Source: an uncultured Bacteroidales bacterium | GTDB taxonomy: Bacteria > Bacteroidota > Bacteroidia > Bacteroidales > F082 | Direction of reading: 5' to 3' | DNA: 64,000 nt | Assembly (NCBI GenBank): GCA_946185535.1 | Contig: CAMHJX010000012.1 | Location: forward strand, 40,117 to 104,116 | In this document: positions 16,786 through 24,459 of the stretch, piece by piece | Position numbering within the stretch: the stretch's first letter is position 1 | Layout of the letters: every line of letters starts with the position of its first letter | Program-made: the position numbers and the translations under genes | Notes under the pieces: model-generated | The model's database searches: none | What the model saw: only the letters and a program-made list of their open reading frames with translations | Told to the model about the DNA's origin: nothing

Positions 16786-19275
16786 ATGAAAAAAGTATCT
16801 TTACTCATTGCGATGATTGCCTTTGCTTTTGGCAATGCTTTTGCACAGATGAGCTATGATTTCAACGATGGCGTCGCTGGCGCTAAGATCGCTGAGACTT
16901 ATGGTATGCCTTGGACCACATGGACCAACCATCCTGGCGGTTCTGAAGACGGTGTTTTTGATGAGGCTGGTGGCTCCATGGCCGCCCACTTCACCTATGG
17001 CAACGACCAAATCCTTTACCTTGGCGACCACGAAGTAGGTGTTTACGACCTTGAGTTCGACGCTTATGTTCCCCAAGGCAAGAATGGTTACTTCAATGTG
17101 TTGCACCACTTTGATGGCAACAACAGTGACAACTGCATTTGGGCTATTCAGGTCTACATGCATGAGACCAACGACGGTCAGAACTCAACCCAAGCTCCTG
17201 GCCATGGCACTGTACACGCTGGTAGCAATGGTACTTGCGACCTGCCTTGTGTTTACGACGAATGGATGCACTTCCGCGTTCATGTCGATGCCGACAACGA
17301 TGTTGCCCAGTTGTACTTCAATGTGGTTGGTCAAGCTGAAGAACTCTATGCTGAATGGCAGTGGAGCTTGGACAGCTTTGGTGAGAACACCACCAACCGT
17401 ATCCTCGGTGCTATGGACTTCTTCCCGCCTGAGAATGCCGCTACTTCCGAGTACTACATCGACAACCTCACCGTTACGCTGCAGAGCAATGACGAGATCT
17501 TGATTTTAGATCCCTTCGAGGAGTACACCGTGGGCAACAAGATTGCTGTTGAAGCCATTGCTGCCGGTCACGATTGGTGGACCACTTGGAGCAACGCTGC
17601 TGGTAGCAGTGAAGACGGCGTTGTTGCTGAATTCGATGGCACCCAGTGTGGCCACCTCACCTATGGCAACGACCAAGTCCTCCTCCTCGGCGACGAAGAG
17701 AACGGTAACTACGACCTCGAGTTCGATATCCTTGTCCCCCAAGGCAAGAATGGCTACTTCAACATCCTGCACCATTTTGATGGCAGCAACAGCGACAACT
17801 GTGTTTGGGCTATGCAGTGCTATCTCCATATGACCAACGATGGTCAGAATTCGACCCAAGCCCCTGGCCACGGCACCATCCACGCTGGTAGCAATGGCAC
17901 AGCTGATGTAGCTTGCGTCTATGATGCTTGGATGCACTTCCGCTTGAATGTCGATACTGATACCGACATGGCTCGCTATTACTATACCGCTCCTGGCGAA
18001 GAAGAAGTTCTTGTTTGTGAATGGCAATGGAGTTTGGATAGCTTCGGTGAGCAAGCCGACCGTGTTCTTGGTGCCATGGACTTTTTCCCGCCTCAAAATG
18101 CCGCCAACTCTGAGTATTATCTCGACAACTTCAGCTTCAAGAAGATCGGTGGCGAAAGCGCTCCTGCATTGACGGTGAGTTCGGAAACTATTTATCAAGA
18201 GCTTGATGTGGATGATATTGCAACGCAAACATTTGTCATCACGAACGATGGCAACTCCATTGGCGATTGGGAAGGCTATGTCGATTTCGGTCATGGCGAA
18301 GGTGGCTCACAACAAGAAGAAATGTACTATGACAATGGTGAACCTACCAACCTCACGGGTCTTCAGACTGCCAACTACATTGAGATTGCCAATAAGTTCC
18401 CTGTTTCTTCCTATGGCGGCGCAGTGATGGGAACCAAGCTGAAGAGCGTTAAGTATTTCGTCGCAGAAGACTCGAATGGCGTTTTAGGCTTTACAGGCGA
18501 CCTTACCTTGCGTGCCTATAAGGTGAATGCTTCCGGCACTCCTGGTGAACTTCTTGCTGAAGTTGTCATCCCTGAAAACCAAATTGTACGTAATGACTGG
18601 AATACCGGCACCTTTGCAGAAGACATTTGGTTGACTGGTTACGATGTGTTTGTTTCCGCTGGTTTCCAACAGATTGAAAATGAAGGTTACCCTGTCGTAT
18701 TCGACAATGGTACTATGACTCCTGGTGTCAGGTATCTGCAAGTTGGCGGTGGCGGTTCATGGTCGTTGGTTGACGACATTTGGGACAGCAATTACAACTT
18801 CTGCCTCCGCGCTGTTTGCGAAGGTACTCCAATTCCCGGTAGCTGGGTCACGATGGACAAGCACTTTGGCTCCTTACTCGGTGGCACCGAAGAGGAAATC
18901 ACCTTCACGTTCAACACCATTGGCATGAACGACGGAGAAGAGTATCATGCCAACCTGCTCATTACCACCAACGATGTTGAAAATCCTGAATTCAACATCC
19001 CGGTTACTTTGCATGTTGGCATCACTGGCGTTGAGGAGACTGCCAATCAACTTGCCAGCATCTATCCTAACCCCGCCGCTTCGCAGGTCACCCTCGAAGG
19101 CGAGAACCTGAACAGCGTGGCCATCTACAATGTGGCTGGTCAGCTTGTCCGCGTGGTGAAGCTCAACAACATGGTCAACAACATCGACATGAATGTTGAG
19201 GCTGGTGTCTACTTCTTCAGCATCTACGACAACAATGGCCGCAACAGCGTCCAACGCGTTGTCATCGTGAAGTAA
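16786..19275 (+). CDS. T9SS-sorted protein with two tandem LamG-like domains
   Basis: 829 residues. Signal peptide 1-20 (ending AFAQ). Two homologous modules of about 220 residues follow (about 22-238 and 245-455); both contain AHFTYGNDQ- or GHLTYGNDQ-type strands, PQGKNGYFN, LHHFDG, NDGQNSTQAPGHGT, EWQWSLDSFGE and GAMDFFPP. They look like concanavalin-like (LamG) beta-sandwiches. A third Ig-like region follows (about 460-745), and a type A sorting domain ends the protein (SIYPNPAASQV, VAIYNVAGQLV, GVYFFSIY, QRVVIVK). The function is probably surface binding of a carbohydrate or glycoprotein, by inference. Codons are more G+C-rich than in the genes around it. Confidence 0.82.
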   Translation: MKKVSLLIAMIAFAFGNAFAQMSYDFNDGVAGAKIAETYGMPWTTWTNHPGGSEDGVFDEAGGSMAAHFTYGNDQILYLGDHEVGVYDLEFDAYVPQGKNGYFNVLHHFDGNNSDNCIWAIQVYMHETNDGQNSTQAPGHGTVHAGSNGTCDLPCVYDEWMHFRVHVDADNDVAQLYFNVVGQAEELYAEWQWSLDSFGENTTNRILGAMDFFPPENAATSEYYIDNLTVTLQSNDEILILDPFEEYTVGNKIAVEAIAAGHDWWTTWSNAAGSSEDGVVAEFDGTQCGHLTYGNDQVLLLGDEENGNYDLEFDILVPQGKNGYFNILHHFDGSNSDNCVWAMQCYLHMTNDGQNSTQAPGHGTIHAGSNGTADVACVYDAWMHFRLNVDTDTDMARYYYTAPGEEEVLVCEWQWSLDSFGEQADRVLGAMDFFPPQNAANSEYYLDNFSFKKIGGESAPALTVSSETIYQELDVDDIATQTFVITNDGNSIGDWEGYVDFGHGEGGSQQEEMYYDNGEPTNLTGLQTANYIEIANKFPVSSYGGAVMGTKLKSVKYFVAEDSNGVLGFTGDLTLRAYKVNASGTPGELLAEVVIPENQIVRNDWNTGTFAEDIWLTGYDVFVSAGFQQIENEGYPVVFDNGTMTPGVRYLQVGGGGSWSLVDDIWDSNYNFCLRAVCEGTPIPGSWVTMDKHFGSLLGGTEEEITFTFNTIGMNDGEEYHANLLITTNDVENPEFNIPVTLHVGITGVEETANQLASIYPNPAASQVTLEGENLNSVAIYNVAGQLVRVVKLNNMVNNIDMNVEAGVYFFSIYDNNGRNSVQRVVIVK

Positions 19276-19297
19276 TCAATCCATATTGGATTGGATG

Positions 19298-19330
19298 AAA
19301 AAAACCGCTCCGTTTGGGGCGGTTTTTTTT
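19298..19330 (+). terminator. Rho-independent terminator
   Basis: ACCGCTCC (19304-19311), loop GTTT, then GGGGCGGT, flanked by A and T tracts, 22 nt after the stop of the tandem LamG protein gene. Confidence 0.9.
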
Positions 19331-19367
19331 GTTTTTTTTGTTTGTTTTGCCTGCCGGGGTTTGTATT

Positions 19368-19492
19368 AATCCCCCTGCCCCCTTTTTAAAGGGGGAGCCT
19401 ACCGGATGCAGACTATTCAGACCCAAGTTTTATGTCGCTTCGCGCCGCGTCGCTTTGCGCCTCCCCCTTTGCAAAGGGGGGCAGGGGGGATT
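19368..19492. repeat. Family D palindromic element next to the DUF559 gene
   Basis: 125 bp. Left end (19368-19398) and right end (19461-19492) are about 30-bp inverted repeats with AATCCCCCTGCCCCC at the outside. Each end is itself a hairpin (CCCCCTTTTTAAAGGGGG on the left, CCCCCTTTGCAAAGGGGG on the right). The design and length resemble family A, with different sequence. The 345-nt gap 19276-19620 holds only this element, a terminator and the tandem repeat. Confidence 0.8.
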
Positions 19493-19626
19493 CCGAAGAC
19501 CCGCTTCGCGCCATGTATTCACAGGAATTCCGAAGACCCGCTTCGCGCCATGTATTCACAGGAATTCCGAAGCCCCGCTTCGCGCCATGTATTAACAAGG
19601 ATTCAACGCCCCGCTTCGCGCTAATG
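19490..19626. repeat. 37-bp tandem repeat, 3.7 copies
   Basis: Units start at 19490, 19527, 19564 and 19601 (the last partial). The core ATTCCGAAGACCCGCTTCGC contains a small hairpin, CGAAG/CTTCG. The first two units are identical. The final partial unit runs into the stop codon of the DUF559 gene. There are no spacers, so it is not a CRISPR array. Confidence 0.9.
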
Positions 19627-20058
19627 TTCCTTCTTAGGAAACTGCTCCATAATCCCCATAGCCACCATCTCAGCATCTCTTCTCACATCACTATCCTTAA
19701 CCCTAATCACTGTCAGACCGATGGCTTGCATCTGCCTGTCCCTTTCGGCATCCCGCTCTTGTGCCTCGGCTGTGAAATGTGAGGCTCCATCAATCTCGAT
19801 GACCAATTTAAGCTCATAGCAAAAGAAATCGGCAATATAATTCAAAATTGGCCTTTGGCGAAGAAAGAGATATCCCGTCTTCTTCCCCTTCAAGCACTTC
19901 CAAAGCAGGGCCTCCGAAATCTGCCCATGGCTCCGCAAATCCCTGCTGAACTGCTTCAGCCTTGGATTGTAGGGATAAAAGTTCGGGCCAAACAGCATCC
20001 CCTCGGGGTTAATGCCGTTCTGCCAAAGGTGTTCTGGCGTGATATCTTTGATGTTCAT
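19621..20058 (-). CDS. DUF559 (Vsr-like) endonuclease-domain protein
   Basis: 145 residues from the ATG at 20058, which overlaps the stop of the methyltransferase gene (ATGA). The DUF559 core is clear: ARDL-type RDLRSHGQISEALLWKCLKG, then FLRQRPILNYIADFFCYE, LKLVIEIDGASH and ERDRQMQAIGLTVIRV. This family shares the very-short-patch-repair/PD-(D/E)xK nuclease fold (IEIDG carrying an acidic residue); its biological role is not established. An N-terminal extension of about 35 residues precedes the core. The gene abuts a tandem repeat and the family D palindrome, a context suggesting mobility. Confidence 0.85.
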   Translation of the reverse strand: MNIKDITPEHLWQNGINPEGMLFGPNFYPYNPRLKQFSRDLRSHGQISEALLWKCLKGKKTGYLFLRQRPILNYIADFFCYELKLVIEIDGASHFTAEAQERDAERDRQMQAIGLTVIRVKDSDVRRDAEMVAMGIMEQFPKKEH

Positions 20059-20792
20059 GGCCTTGTCATTTCTGCCATCAGGATGGCACCAGCCACGGCG
20101 GCGTTGAGCGACTCGGTTGCGCTGCCACCTACTCGCGGGATGGTGATGGGATGCGTGATGCAAGGCAACACCTCTTTGCGGATGCCGTGCGACTCGCTCC
20201 CGATGACAATGATACCTTCGGGCTTCCCCTTCATTTCGAACAGGTTTTCCCCTTCGAGTAAGGCACCGTAAATGGCCTTGCTGTCGCTTTTCGCTTTTTG
20301 CAAAAATACCTGCAACTCAGTCTTCCAAACCTTCACTCTGAACAGTGAACCCATGGTGGCTTGCACCACTTTCGGATTCCAAAGCTCGACACAGTCTGAA
20401 CTGCACACCACATCATGGATGCCAAACCATTCGGCAGTACGGATAAGTGTGCCCATGTTGCCCGGGTTAGCGATGCCGTCCAAAGCGAGGACAATCCGCG
20501 AGGAGATTTTGATTTCATCCTGTTTGGGAATCCTTACCACGGCGAGGATGCCCGGAGGCGTGTCCTGACCGCTCATCTGCTGCATCTGTACATCACTGAC
20601 AATTTCAGCTTCAGCGAAGGCGGGATAATCGGTGAGGAAAGCCTCGGTGGCATAGAGTCCAACCATCTCAAAGTTGGAATGGAGCAATTCTTCCGTCATC
20701 TTGCGTCCTTCCACAACGAAGAGGCCAAGCTCCTTGCGGAATTTTTGTTGGCGGAGTGATGCAATTTGTTTTATGGTGTTTTTTGTGAGCAT
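20055..20792 (-). CDS. TrmH/SpoU-family RNA methyltransferase (RlmB-like)
   Basis: 245 residues from the ATG at 20792, chosen because the promoter box lies immediately upstream. N-terminal substrate-binding region (about 1-90; QKFRKELGLFVVEG), then the SPOUT knot with motifs LDGIANPGNMGTLIRTAEW, VIGSESHGI and IPRVGGSATESLNAAVAGAI. It should transfer a methyl group from SAM to a ribose 2'-OH in rRNA or tRNA; the exact nucleotide cannot be read. The downstream DUF559 gene overlaps it by 4 bases. Confidence 0.88.
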   Translation of the reverse strand: MLTKNTIKQIASLRQQKFRKELGLFVVEGRKMTEELLHSNFEMVGLYATEAFLTDYPAFAEAEIVSDVQMQQMSGQDTPPGILAVVRIPKQDEIKISSRIVLALDGIANPGNMGTLIRTAEWFGIHDVVCSSDCVELWNPKVVQATMGSLFRVKVWKTELQVFLQKAKSDSKAIYGALLEGENLFEMKGKPEGIIVIGSESHGIRKEVLPCITHPITIPRVGGSATESLNAAVAGAILMAEMTRP

Positions 20793-20798
20793 GTTGCG

Positions 20799-20806
20799 CA
20801 AAAGTA
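20799..20806 (-). promoter_or_regulatory. -7 box of the TrmH-family gene, near leaderless
   Basis: TACTTTTG on the minus strand, 6 nt before the ATG, immediately after the T tract of the rplI terminator. Confidence 0.6.
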
Positions 20807-20807
20807 C

Positions 20808-20839
20808 AAAAAAAGGCCGTCCCACAGGGGAGACAGCCC
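20808..20839 (-). terminator. Terminator of the rpsF-rpsR-rplI operon
   Basis: On the minus strand GGCTGTC (20838-20832) pairs with GACGGCC (20821-20815), with one G-U pair, followed by seven T residues (20814-20808), 25 nt after rplI. Confidence 0.85.
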
Positions 20840-20864
20840 AAAAACATGAAAAAGTTTGTTTTTC

Positions 20865-21314
20865 TTATTCAGCGAAAACGTTGAAGTCGATGTCAACAGC
20901 CACTTCCTTGTGGAGTTTAATCTTGGCGGTGTAGTCGCCCACTTCCTTGATGGCGTCTTCGTTGAGGACGATGTGCTTGCGGTCCACTTCGATGCCGGTG
21001 GCTTCCTTGATGGCGTTGGCAATCATGATGGTGTTGACCGAGCCGAAAATCTTACCCGTGGCAGCAGCCTTGGCGGGGATTTGCAGCTTCAAGCCTTCCA
21101 GAGCCTTGGCTTTCTCAGTGGCTTCGTCCTTGATCTTTTGTTCCTTGTGAGCCTGCTGGCGCATTTCTTCGGCCAAGATCTTGCGGTTGCGCTCAGTGGC
21201 GAGGATAGCCAGACCTTGCGGGATGAGGAAATTGCGGCCGTAGCCGGGCTTCACGGTGACGATGTCGTTCTTATATCCTAAGTTGGTGACGTCTTGTTTC
21301 AGAATGATATCCAT
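20865..21314 (-). CDS. rplI: 50S ribosomal protein L9 (bL9)
   Basis: 149 residues, normal length. N-terminal domain MDIILKQDVTNLGYKNDIVTVKPGYGRNFLIP is typical (motifs LGYKND and VKPGYGRNFLIP), followed by the long connecting helix (about 40-75) and the C-terminal domain ending in IDFNVFAE. Binds 23S rRNA domain V near the L1 stalk. Last gene of rpsF-rpsR-rplI, 18 nt after rpsR. It has a strong Shine-Dalgarno sequence, which other genes here lack. Confidence 0.98.
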   Translation of the reverse strand: MDIILKQDVTNLGYKNDIVTVKPGYGRNFLIPQGLAILATERNRKILAEEMRQQAHKEQKIKDEATEKAKALEGLKLQIPAKAAATGKIFGSVNTIMIANAIKEATGIEVDRKHIVLNEDAIKEVGDYTAKIKLHKEVAVDIDFNVFAE

Positions 21315-21320
21315 GTGTTG

Positions 21321-21328
21321 TCCTCCTT
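21321..21328 (-). promoter_or_regulatory. Strong Shine-Dalgarno sequence of rplI
   Basis: AAGGAGGA on the minus strand, 6 nt before the ATG. The other ribosomal genes in the window (rpsF, rpsR, rpsL, rpsG) have no comparable sequence; rpsT has only a weak AAGGAA. Confidence 0.8.
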
Positions 21329-21332
21329 CAAA

Positions 21333-21608
21333 TTATTTCAAACAATCTGCTACGAATGGCATCAGGGCGAGGTGGCGGGCACGCTTGACGGCTTGGGCAA
21401 CCTTGCGCTGGTATTTCGTTGAAGTGCCGGTGATGCGGCGGGGCAGGATCTTACCCTGCTCGTTGACGAACTTCAGCAAGAAGTCGGCATCTTTGTAATC
21501 GATGTACTTGATACGGTTCTTCTTGAAGCGGCAGTATTTCTTTCTCTTGGTATCGACTGCAATGGGAGTCAGATATTTGATGTCGTTGTTGTTGTTCACT
21601 TGTGCCAT
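21333..21608 (-). CDS. rpsR: 30S ribosomal protein S18 (bS18)
   Basis: 91 residues. Typical S18 sequence: [20 protein letters not shown] is the zinc-less core start, followed by [12 protein letters not shown] and [19 protein letters not shown]. Partner of bS6 on the platform of the small subunit. Second gene of the operon; 26 nt separate it from rpsF. Confidence 0.98.
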   Translation of the reverse strand: MAQVNNNNDIKYLTPIAVDTKRKKYCRFKKNRIKYIDYKDADFLLKFVNEQGKILPRRITGTSTKYQRKVAQAVKRARHLALMPFVADCLK

Positions 21609-21634
21609 TTTTCTTCTTTTTTAATTGTTCGACA

Positions 21635-21991
21635 TTAGGCCTGAGCTTCTTCAGCGGCGGCTTCGGCTTTCTTGTTACGTTTCTTCTCGTTGTAGGCAAT
21701 AGCGTGCTTGTCGAGTTTCACAGTGAGGAAACGCAAAATGCGTTCGTCACGCTTCAGCTCGGTTTCGACATCGGCGATTACATTACCCTCGGCCTTGTAC
21801 TCAATGAGTTGGTAAAAGCCCGTGGACTTCTTTTGGATAGGATAGGCAAGCTTGCGCATGCCCCAGTTCTCTTCATGAACAATCTCTGCACCAGCATTGG
21901 TCAGATGATCTTCATACTTCTTTACCGCTTCCTTCATCTGTTCGTCAGACAAAACGGGAGTTAAAATGAAAACGGTTTCGTACTGATTCAT
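21635..21991 (-). CDS. rpsF: 30S ribosomal protein S6 (bS6)
   Basis: 118 residues. N-terminal [19 protein letters not shown], then [20 protein letters not shown] and [16 protein letters not shown], all characteristic of S6. The C-terminus is an acidic/Ala-rich tail ([12 protein letters not shown]). Forms the S6-S18 heterodimer on 16S rRNA. First gene of the operon, transcribed from a good Bacteroidota promoter 57 nt upstream. Confidence 0.98.
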   Translation of the reverse strand: MNQYETVFILTPVLSDEQMKEAVKKYEDHLTNAGAEIVHEENWGMRKLAYPIQKKSTGFYQLIEYKAEGNVIADVETELKRDERILRFLTVKLDKHAIAYNEKKRNKKAEAAAEEAQA

Positions 21992-22048
21992 AACTGTTTG
22001 ATTGTTAAATGATTAAATTGATATTAGTGTTTGCTTAATTAGCGGGTG

Positions 22049-22078
22049 CAAAGGTACGTTTTTTTTCTTAATCTACAA
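22049..22078 (-). promoter_or_regulatory. Bacteroidota-type promoter of rpsF-rpsR-rplI
   Basis: Minus strand: TTG (22078-22076), 19-nt spacer, TACCTTTG (22056-22049). Confidence 0.85.
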
Positions 22079-22082
22079 TACT

Positions 22083-22397
22083 TTAGTTGAAAAAAAAGTT
22101 ATTTTGCATAGCCAACAGGACAACGCCTACGGCAAATGTGGTCTCTATGATTACAAAAGCTATAGTTGTTCCTATTGAAAAACCACGACTGACAATGAAA
22201 GGTTTGGTTTTGATGATATTTTTCCATCTTCCCGATTTGCCAAAATACCTTTCGAATAATAATCCGCAACCCATAATAATAGCTAAGCCAATAATTATTG
22301 ACCATTTACCAGTCAAAGGAATCATTGAGATCATGACCAAGAGAGCAATTCCCACGGATAGGAAAAAGCCTATGCTAAAAGCAGCATTAAAACTCAT
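22083..22397 (-). CDS. Small membrane protein of unknown function
   Basis: 104 residues with three predicted membrane helices (about 6-27, 31-47, 75-98) and a basic loop (GKSGRWKNIIKTKPF) between the second and third. No family recognised. The sequence is A+T-richer than the neighbouring genes, and no clear promoter box is seen in 22398-22456. The opposite strand is also open, but its translation does not look like a protein. Confidence 0.6.
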   Translation of the reverse strand: MSFNAAFSIGFFLSVGIALLVMISMIPLTGKWSIIIGLAIIMGCGLLFERYFGKSGRWKNIIKTKPFIVSRGFSIGTTIAFVIIETTFAVGVVLLAMQNNFFFN

Positions 22398-22456
22398 AAG
22401 AACCTAAGTAAAAAGGCCATCTTCGGTAAAAATTGTAAAAATGATAAAATAAGACA

Positions 22457-23638
22457 TCAAGGAGTTTCATACTTATTATATTTTTGTTGAAGCATCACGT
22501 TCAAAATGAACTCTGCTGCATGGCCATCACCGAAGATTTCGGGGAACACAGTCGGCGGGTTGTCCTTGAAATGAGCCCAAGCCTGCATGATGCGGTTTTC
22601 GTCGGCATCGGCAAGAATGGCATTTCCCGTCTGCACGATTTCCACCCATTCGGTCTCGGGTCTGAGGATGATGCAGGGCTTCTTGAAGAAATAGGACTCC
22701 TTTTGCACACCGCCTGAGTCGGTCATCACCAATTGGGCGTGACGCTCAAGGGCGATAATCTCTAAGAAAGAAACAGGCGGGATCAGAATGATATTCGGGC
22801 TGTTGAAAACCTGCTCCTGAAGTTTCTCTTCAATATTGGTTTTCAAGAGTTTGGAAGTCCTTGGGTGTAAGGGCAACACGACTCGACATTCCCTTGATAG
22901 ACGGATTATGGCACTGAAAATGGCGCTGAGGCGTTCGGGTTGGTCGGTGTTGCTGTCGCGGTGGATAGTGGCCAAAATGAAAGGCTTACCTTTCAGCTCC
23001 AAACGCTGTATGATTTCGGTCTTTTCTTTGGCAATGTTGGCAAAATGCAGACTGTTGTCGTACATGATGTCGCCGCAATGGTAGACCTTAGGATTGTCGA
23101 TGGTCGGGACTGCGGTCGTTGAGCCTGTCGAAACGCCGCCTTCATCGATAGGAAACCCTTCCCGTTTCAGGTTATCCAATCCAGCCTTGGTAGGCGTGAA
23201 GAGCAGGGTGGAGCAGTGGTCGCACACGATGCGGTTGATTTCCTCAGGCATGCTTTTGTTGAACGAGCGCAGTCCTGCTTCGATATGGACGATGGGCACA
23301 TGGATTTTGGAGGCGGCCACGGAACCAGCAAGGGTGGAGTTGGTGTCGCCGTACAGCACGATGAAGTCGGGTTGTTCCTTTATTAATATAGCTTCAATGC
23401 CTTCGATCATTCGGGCTGTCTGTACGCCGTGTGAGGCAGAGCCGACATGGAGGTTGTAGTCGGGACGCGGGATTTGCAGTTCGTCGAAAAACACTTGCGA
23501 CATATTGTCGTCATAATGTTGCCCAGTGTGGACGATGACTTCTTGAATGCGGTCGGCATAATGGTTACGGATGGCGCGGCTCAATGCGGCTGCCTTGATG
23601 ATTTGGGGTCGAGCCCCGATGATGGTGACAAGTTTCAT
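22457..23638 (-). CDS. wecB: UDP-N-acetylglucosamine 2-epimerase (non-hydrolysing)
   Basis: 393 residues from the ATG at 23638 (MKLVTIIGARPQIIKAAALS); a start 18 bases earlier would overlap radC. Interconverts UDP-GlcNAc and UDP-ManNAc for envelope polysaccharide. Family motifs: GARPQ, VHTGQHYD, GDTNSTLAG, HIEAGLRSF and TDSGGVQKES. Between GFPID and NPKVYHCGDIMYD there is an unusual insertion (GGVSTGSTTAVPT) encoded by the same palindromic repeat as in mvaD. It follows radC by 14 nt. Confidence 0.95.
   Translation of the reverse strand: MKLVTIIGARPQIIKAAALSRAIRNHYADRIQEVIVHTGQHYDDNMSQVFFDELQIPRPDYNLHVGSASHGVQTARMIEGIEAILIKEQPDFIVLYGDTNSTLAGSVAASKIHVPIVHIEAGLRSFNKSMPEEINRIVCDHCSTLLFTPTKAGLDNLKREGFPIDEGGVSTGSTTAVPTIDNPKVYHCGDIMYDNSLHFANIAKEKTEIIQRLELKGKPFILATIHRDSNTDQPERLSAIFSAIIRLSRECRVVLPLHPRTSKLLKTNIEEKLQEQVFNSPNIILIPPVSFLEIIALERHAQLVMTDSGGVQKESYFFKKPCIILRPETEWVEIVQTGNAILADADENRIMQAWAHFKDNPPTVFPEIFGDGHAAEFILNVMLQQKYNKYETP
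23118..23134. repeat. Palindromic repeat inserted in frame in wecB
   Basis: GTTGAGCCTGTCGAAAC is the inverse orientation of the mvaD core and matches 30382-30395. It is translated as part of the inserted loop of WecB. Confidence 0.7.
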
Positions 23639-23652
23639 GGGTGTGCGTTGTT

Positions 23653-24348
23653 TCAAAAGGTCATTTCTCCATGGTCGCGGAAGCTGTAGTAGCGTTCGTT
23701 GCCAATAATGATATGGTCGATGACGGTGATGTCTAAGAGTTTGCCAGCGGCTACCAGCTTCTTGGTCAGTTGCCGGTCGTCTTCACTGGGGCGCGGGTTG
23801 CCCGAAGGGTGGTTGTGTCCCAAAACGAGACAGGTGGCTCCTAGGTTTAAGGCGTTCTTGAAGATAAGTTTCGGATCGGCAATGACATTGGTGGTGCCGC
23901 CGTTGCTGATGCATTCCACCTTCAACGCATGGTTGCTTTGGTTGAGGTACATGACCAGGAAATGCTCTTGCCTCATGTCGTCGATGTAGGGAAGAAAGCG
24001 TTCAAAGGAATCTTTCGAGTCTTTCACTTCGGTGGGGAGGTTGGCTTCTGCACCGCGACGGCGCTTGCCGAGTTCGAGGGCAGCCATGATGGTGATGGCC
24101 TTGGCTTCGCCGATGCCTTTGTGCTGCATGAGGTCATCGAGGCTAAGGTTGGATAGCGTGATAAGATCGTTGTCAGTACTGTCGAGGAGCGACCGCGCCA
24201 CATCTACGGCCGATTGTCCTTCTTTGCCAGTACGCAACAAAATGGCCAGCAGTTCAGCGTTGCTGAGCGCGGCTTTGCCTTTGGCCATCATTTTTTCACG
24301 TGGCTGGTCGTCAGGAGCCCACTCCTTGATGGATTTCTTCTCAGTCAT
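23653..24348 (-). CDS. radC: RadC-family JAB-domain protein
   Basis: 231 residues. N-terminal helix-hairpin-helix-like part (LSNAELLAILLRTG, MQHKGIGEAKAITIMAALE) and a C-terminal MPN/JAB metal-binding domain with LVLGHNHPSGNPRPSEDD and DHIIIG. Named DNA repair protein RadC, but the repair role has been questioned and the biochemical function is unsettled. It precedes wecB on the same strand, and a candidate promoter sits right after the rpsT terminator. Confidence 0.95.
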   Translation of the reverse strand: MTEKKSIKEWAPDDQPREKMMAKGKAALSNAELLAILLRTGKEGQSAVDVARSLLDSTDNDLITLSNLSLDDLMQHKGIGEAKAITIMAALELGKRRRGAEANLPTEVKDSKDSFERFLPYIDDMRQEHFLVMYLNQSNHALKVECISNGGTTNVIADPKLIFKNALNLGATCLVLGHNHPSGNPRPSEDDRQLTKKLVAAGKLLDITVIDHIIIGNERYYSFRDHGEMTF

Positions 24349-24370
24349 GACAATGAAGTTTTTCGGGCGG

Positions 24371-24400
24371 TAAAGATAGCGTTTTTCTGCTTACCTCAAG
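24371..24400 (-). promoter_or_regulatory. Candidate promoter of radC-wecB
   Basis: Minus strand: TTG in CTTG (24400-24397), 18-nt spacer, TATCTTTA (24378-24371; one mismatch at the last base). It touches the rpsT terminator. Confidence 0.5.
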
Positions 24401-24401
24401 C

Positions 24402-24432
24402 AAAAAAGCCTCTTCCACTATGTAGAAGAGGC
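24402..24432 (-). terminator. Terminator of rpsT
   Basis: GCCTCTTC (24408-24415) pairs perfectly with GAAGAGGC (24425-24432); on the minus strand it is followed by six T residues. 27 nt after rpsT. Confidence 0.9.
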
Positions 24433-24459
24433 ACCAACATGTATGAATAAAACTTCCAA

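Noticed and set aside
19490-19626. Possible CRISPR array
   Set aside because: The 37-bp units are contiguous without spacers and there are no cas genes; it is a plain tandem repeat.
19314-19782. Overlapping plus-strand open frames rich in Arg and Pro
   Set aside because: They are encoded by the family D palindrome and tandem repeat, and run antisense into the DUF559 gene.
22087-22407. Plus-strand 106-codon frame
   Set aside because: The minus-strand reading gives a coherent three-helix membrane protein; the plus reading does not.
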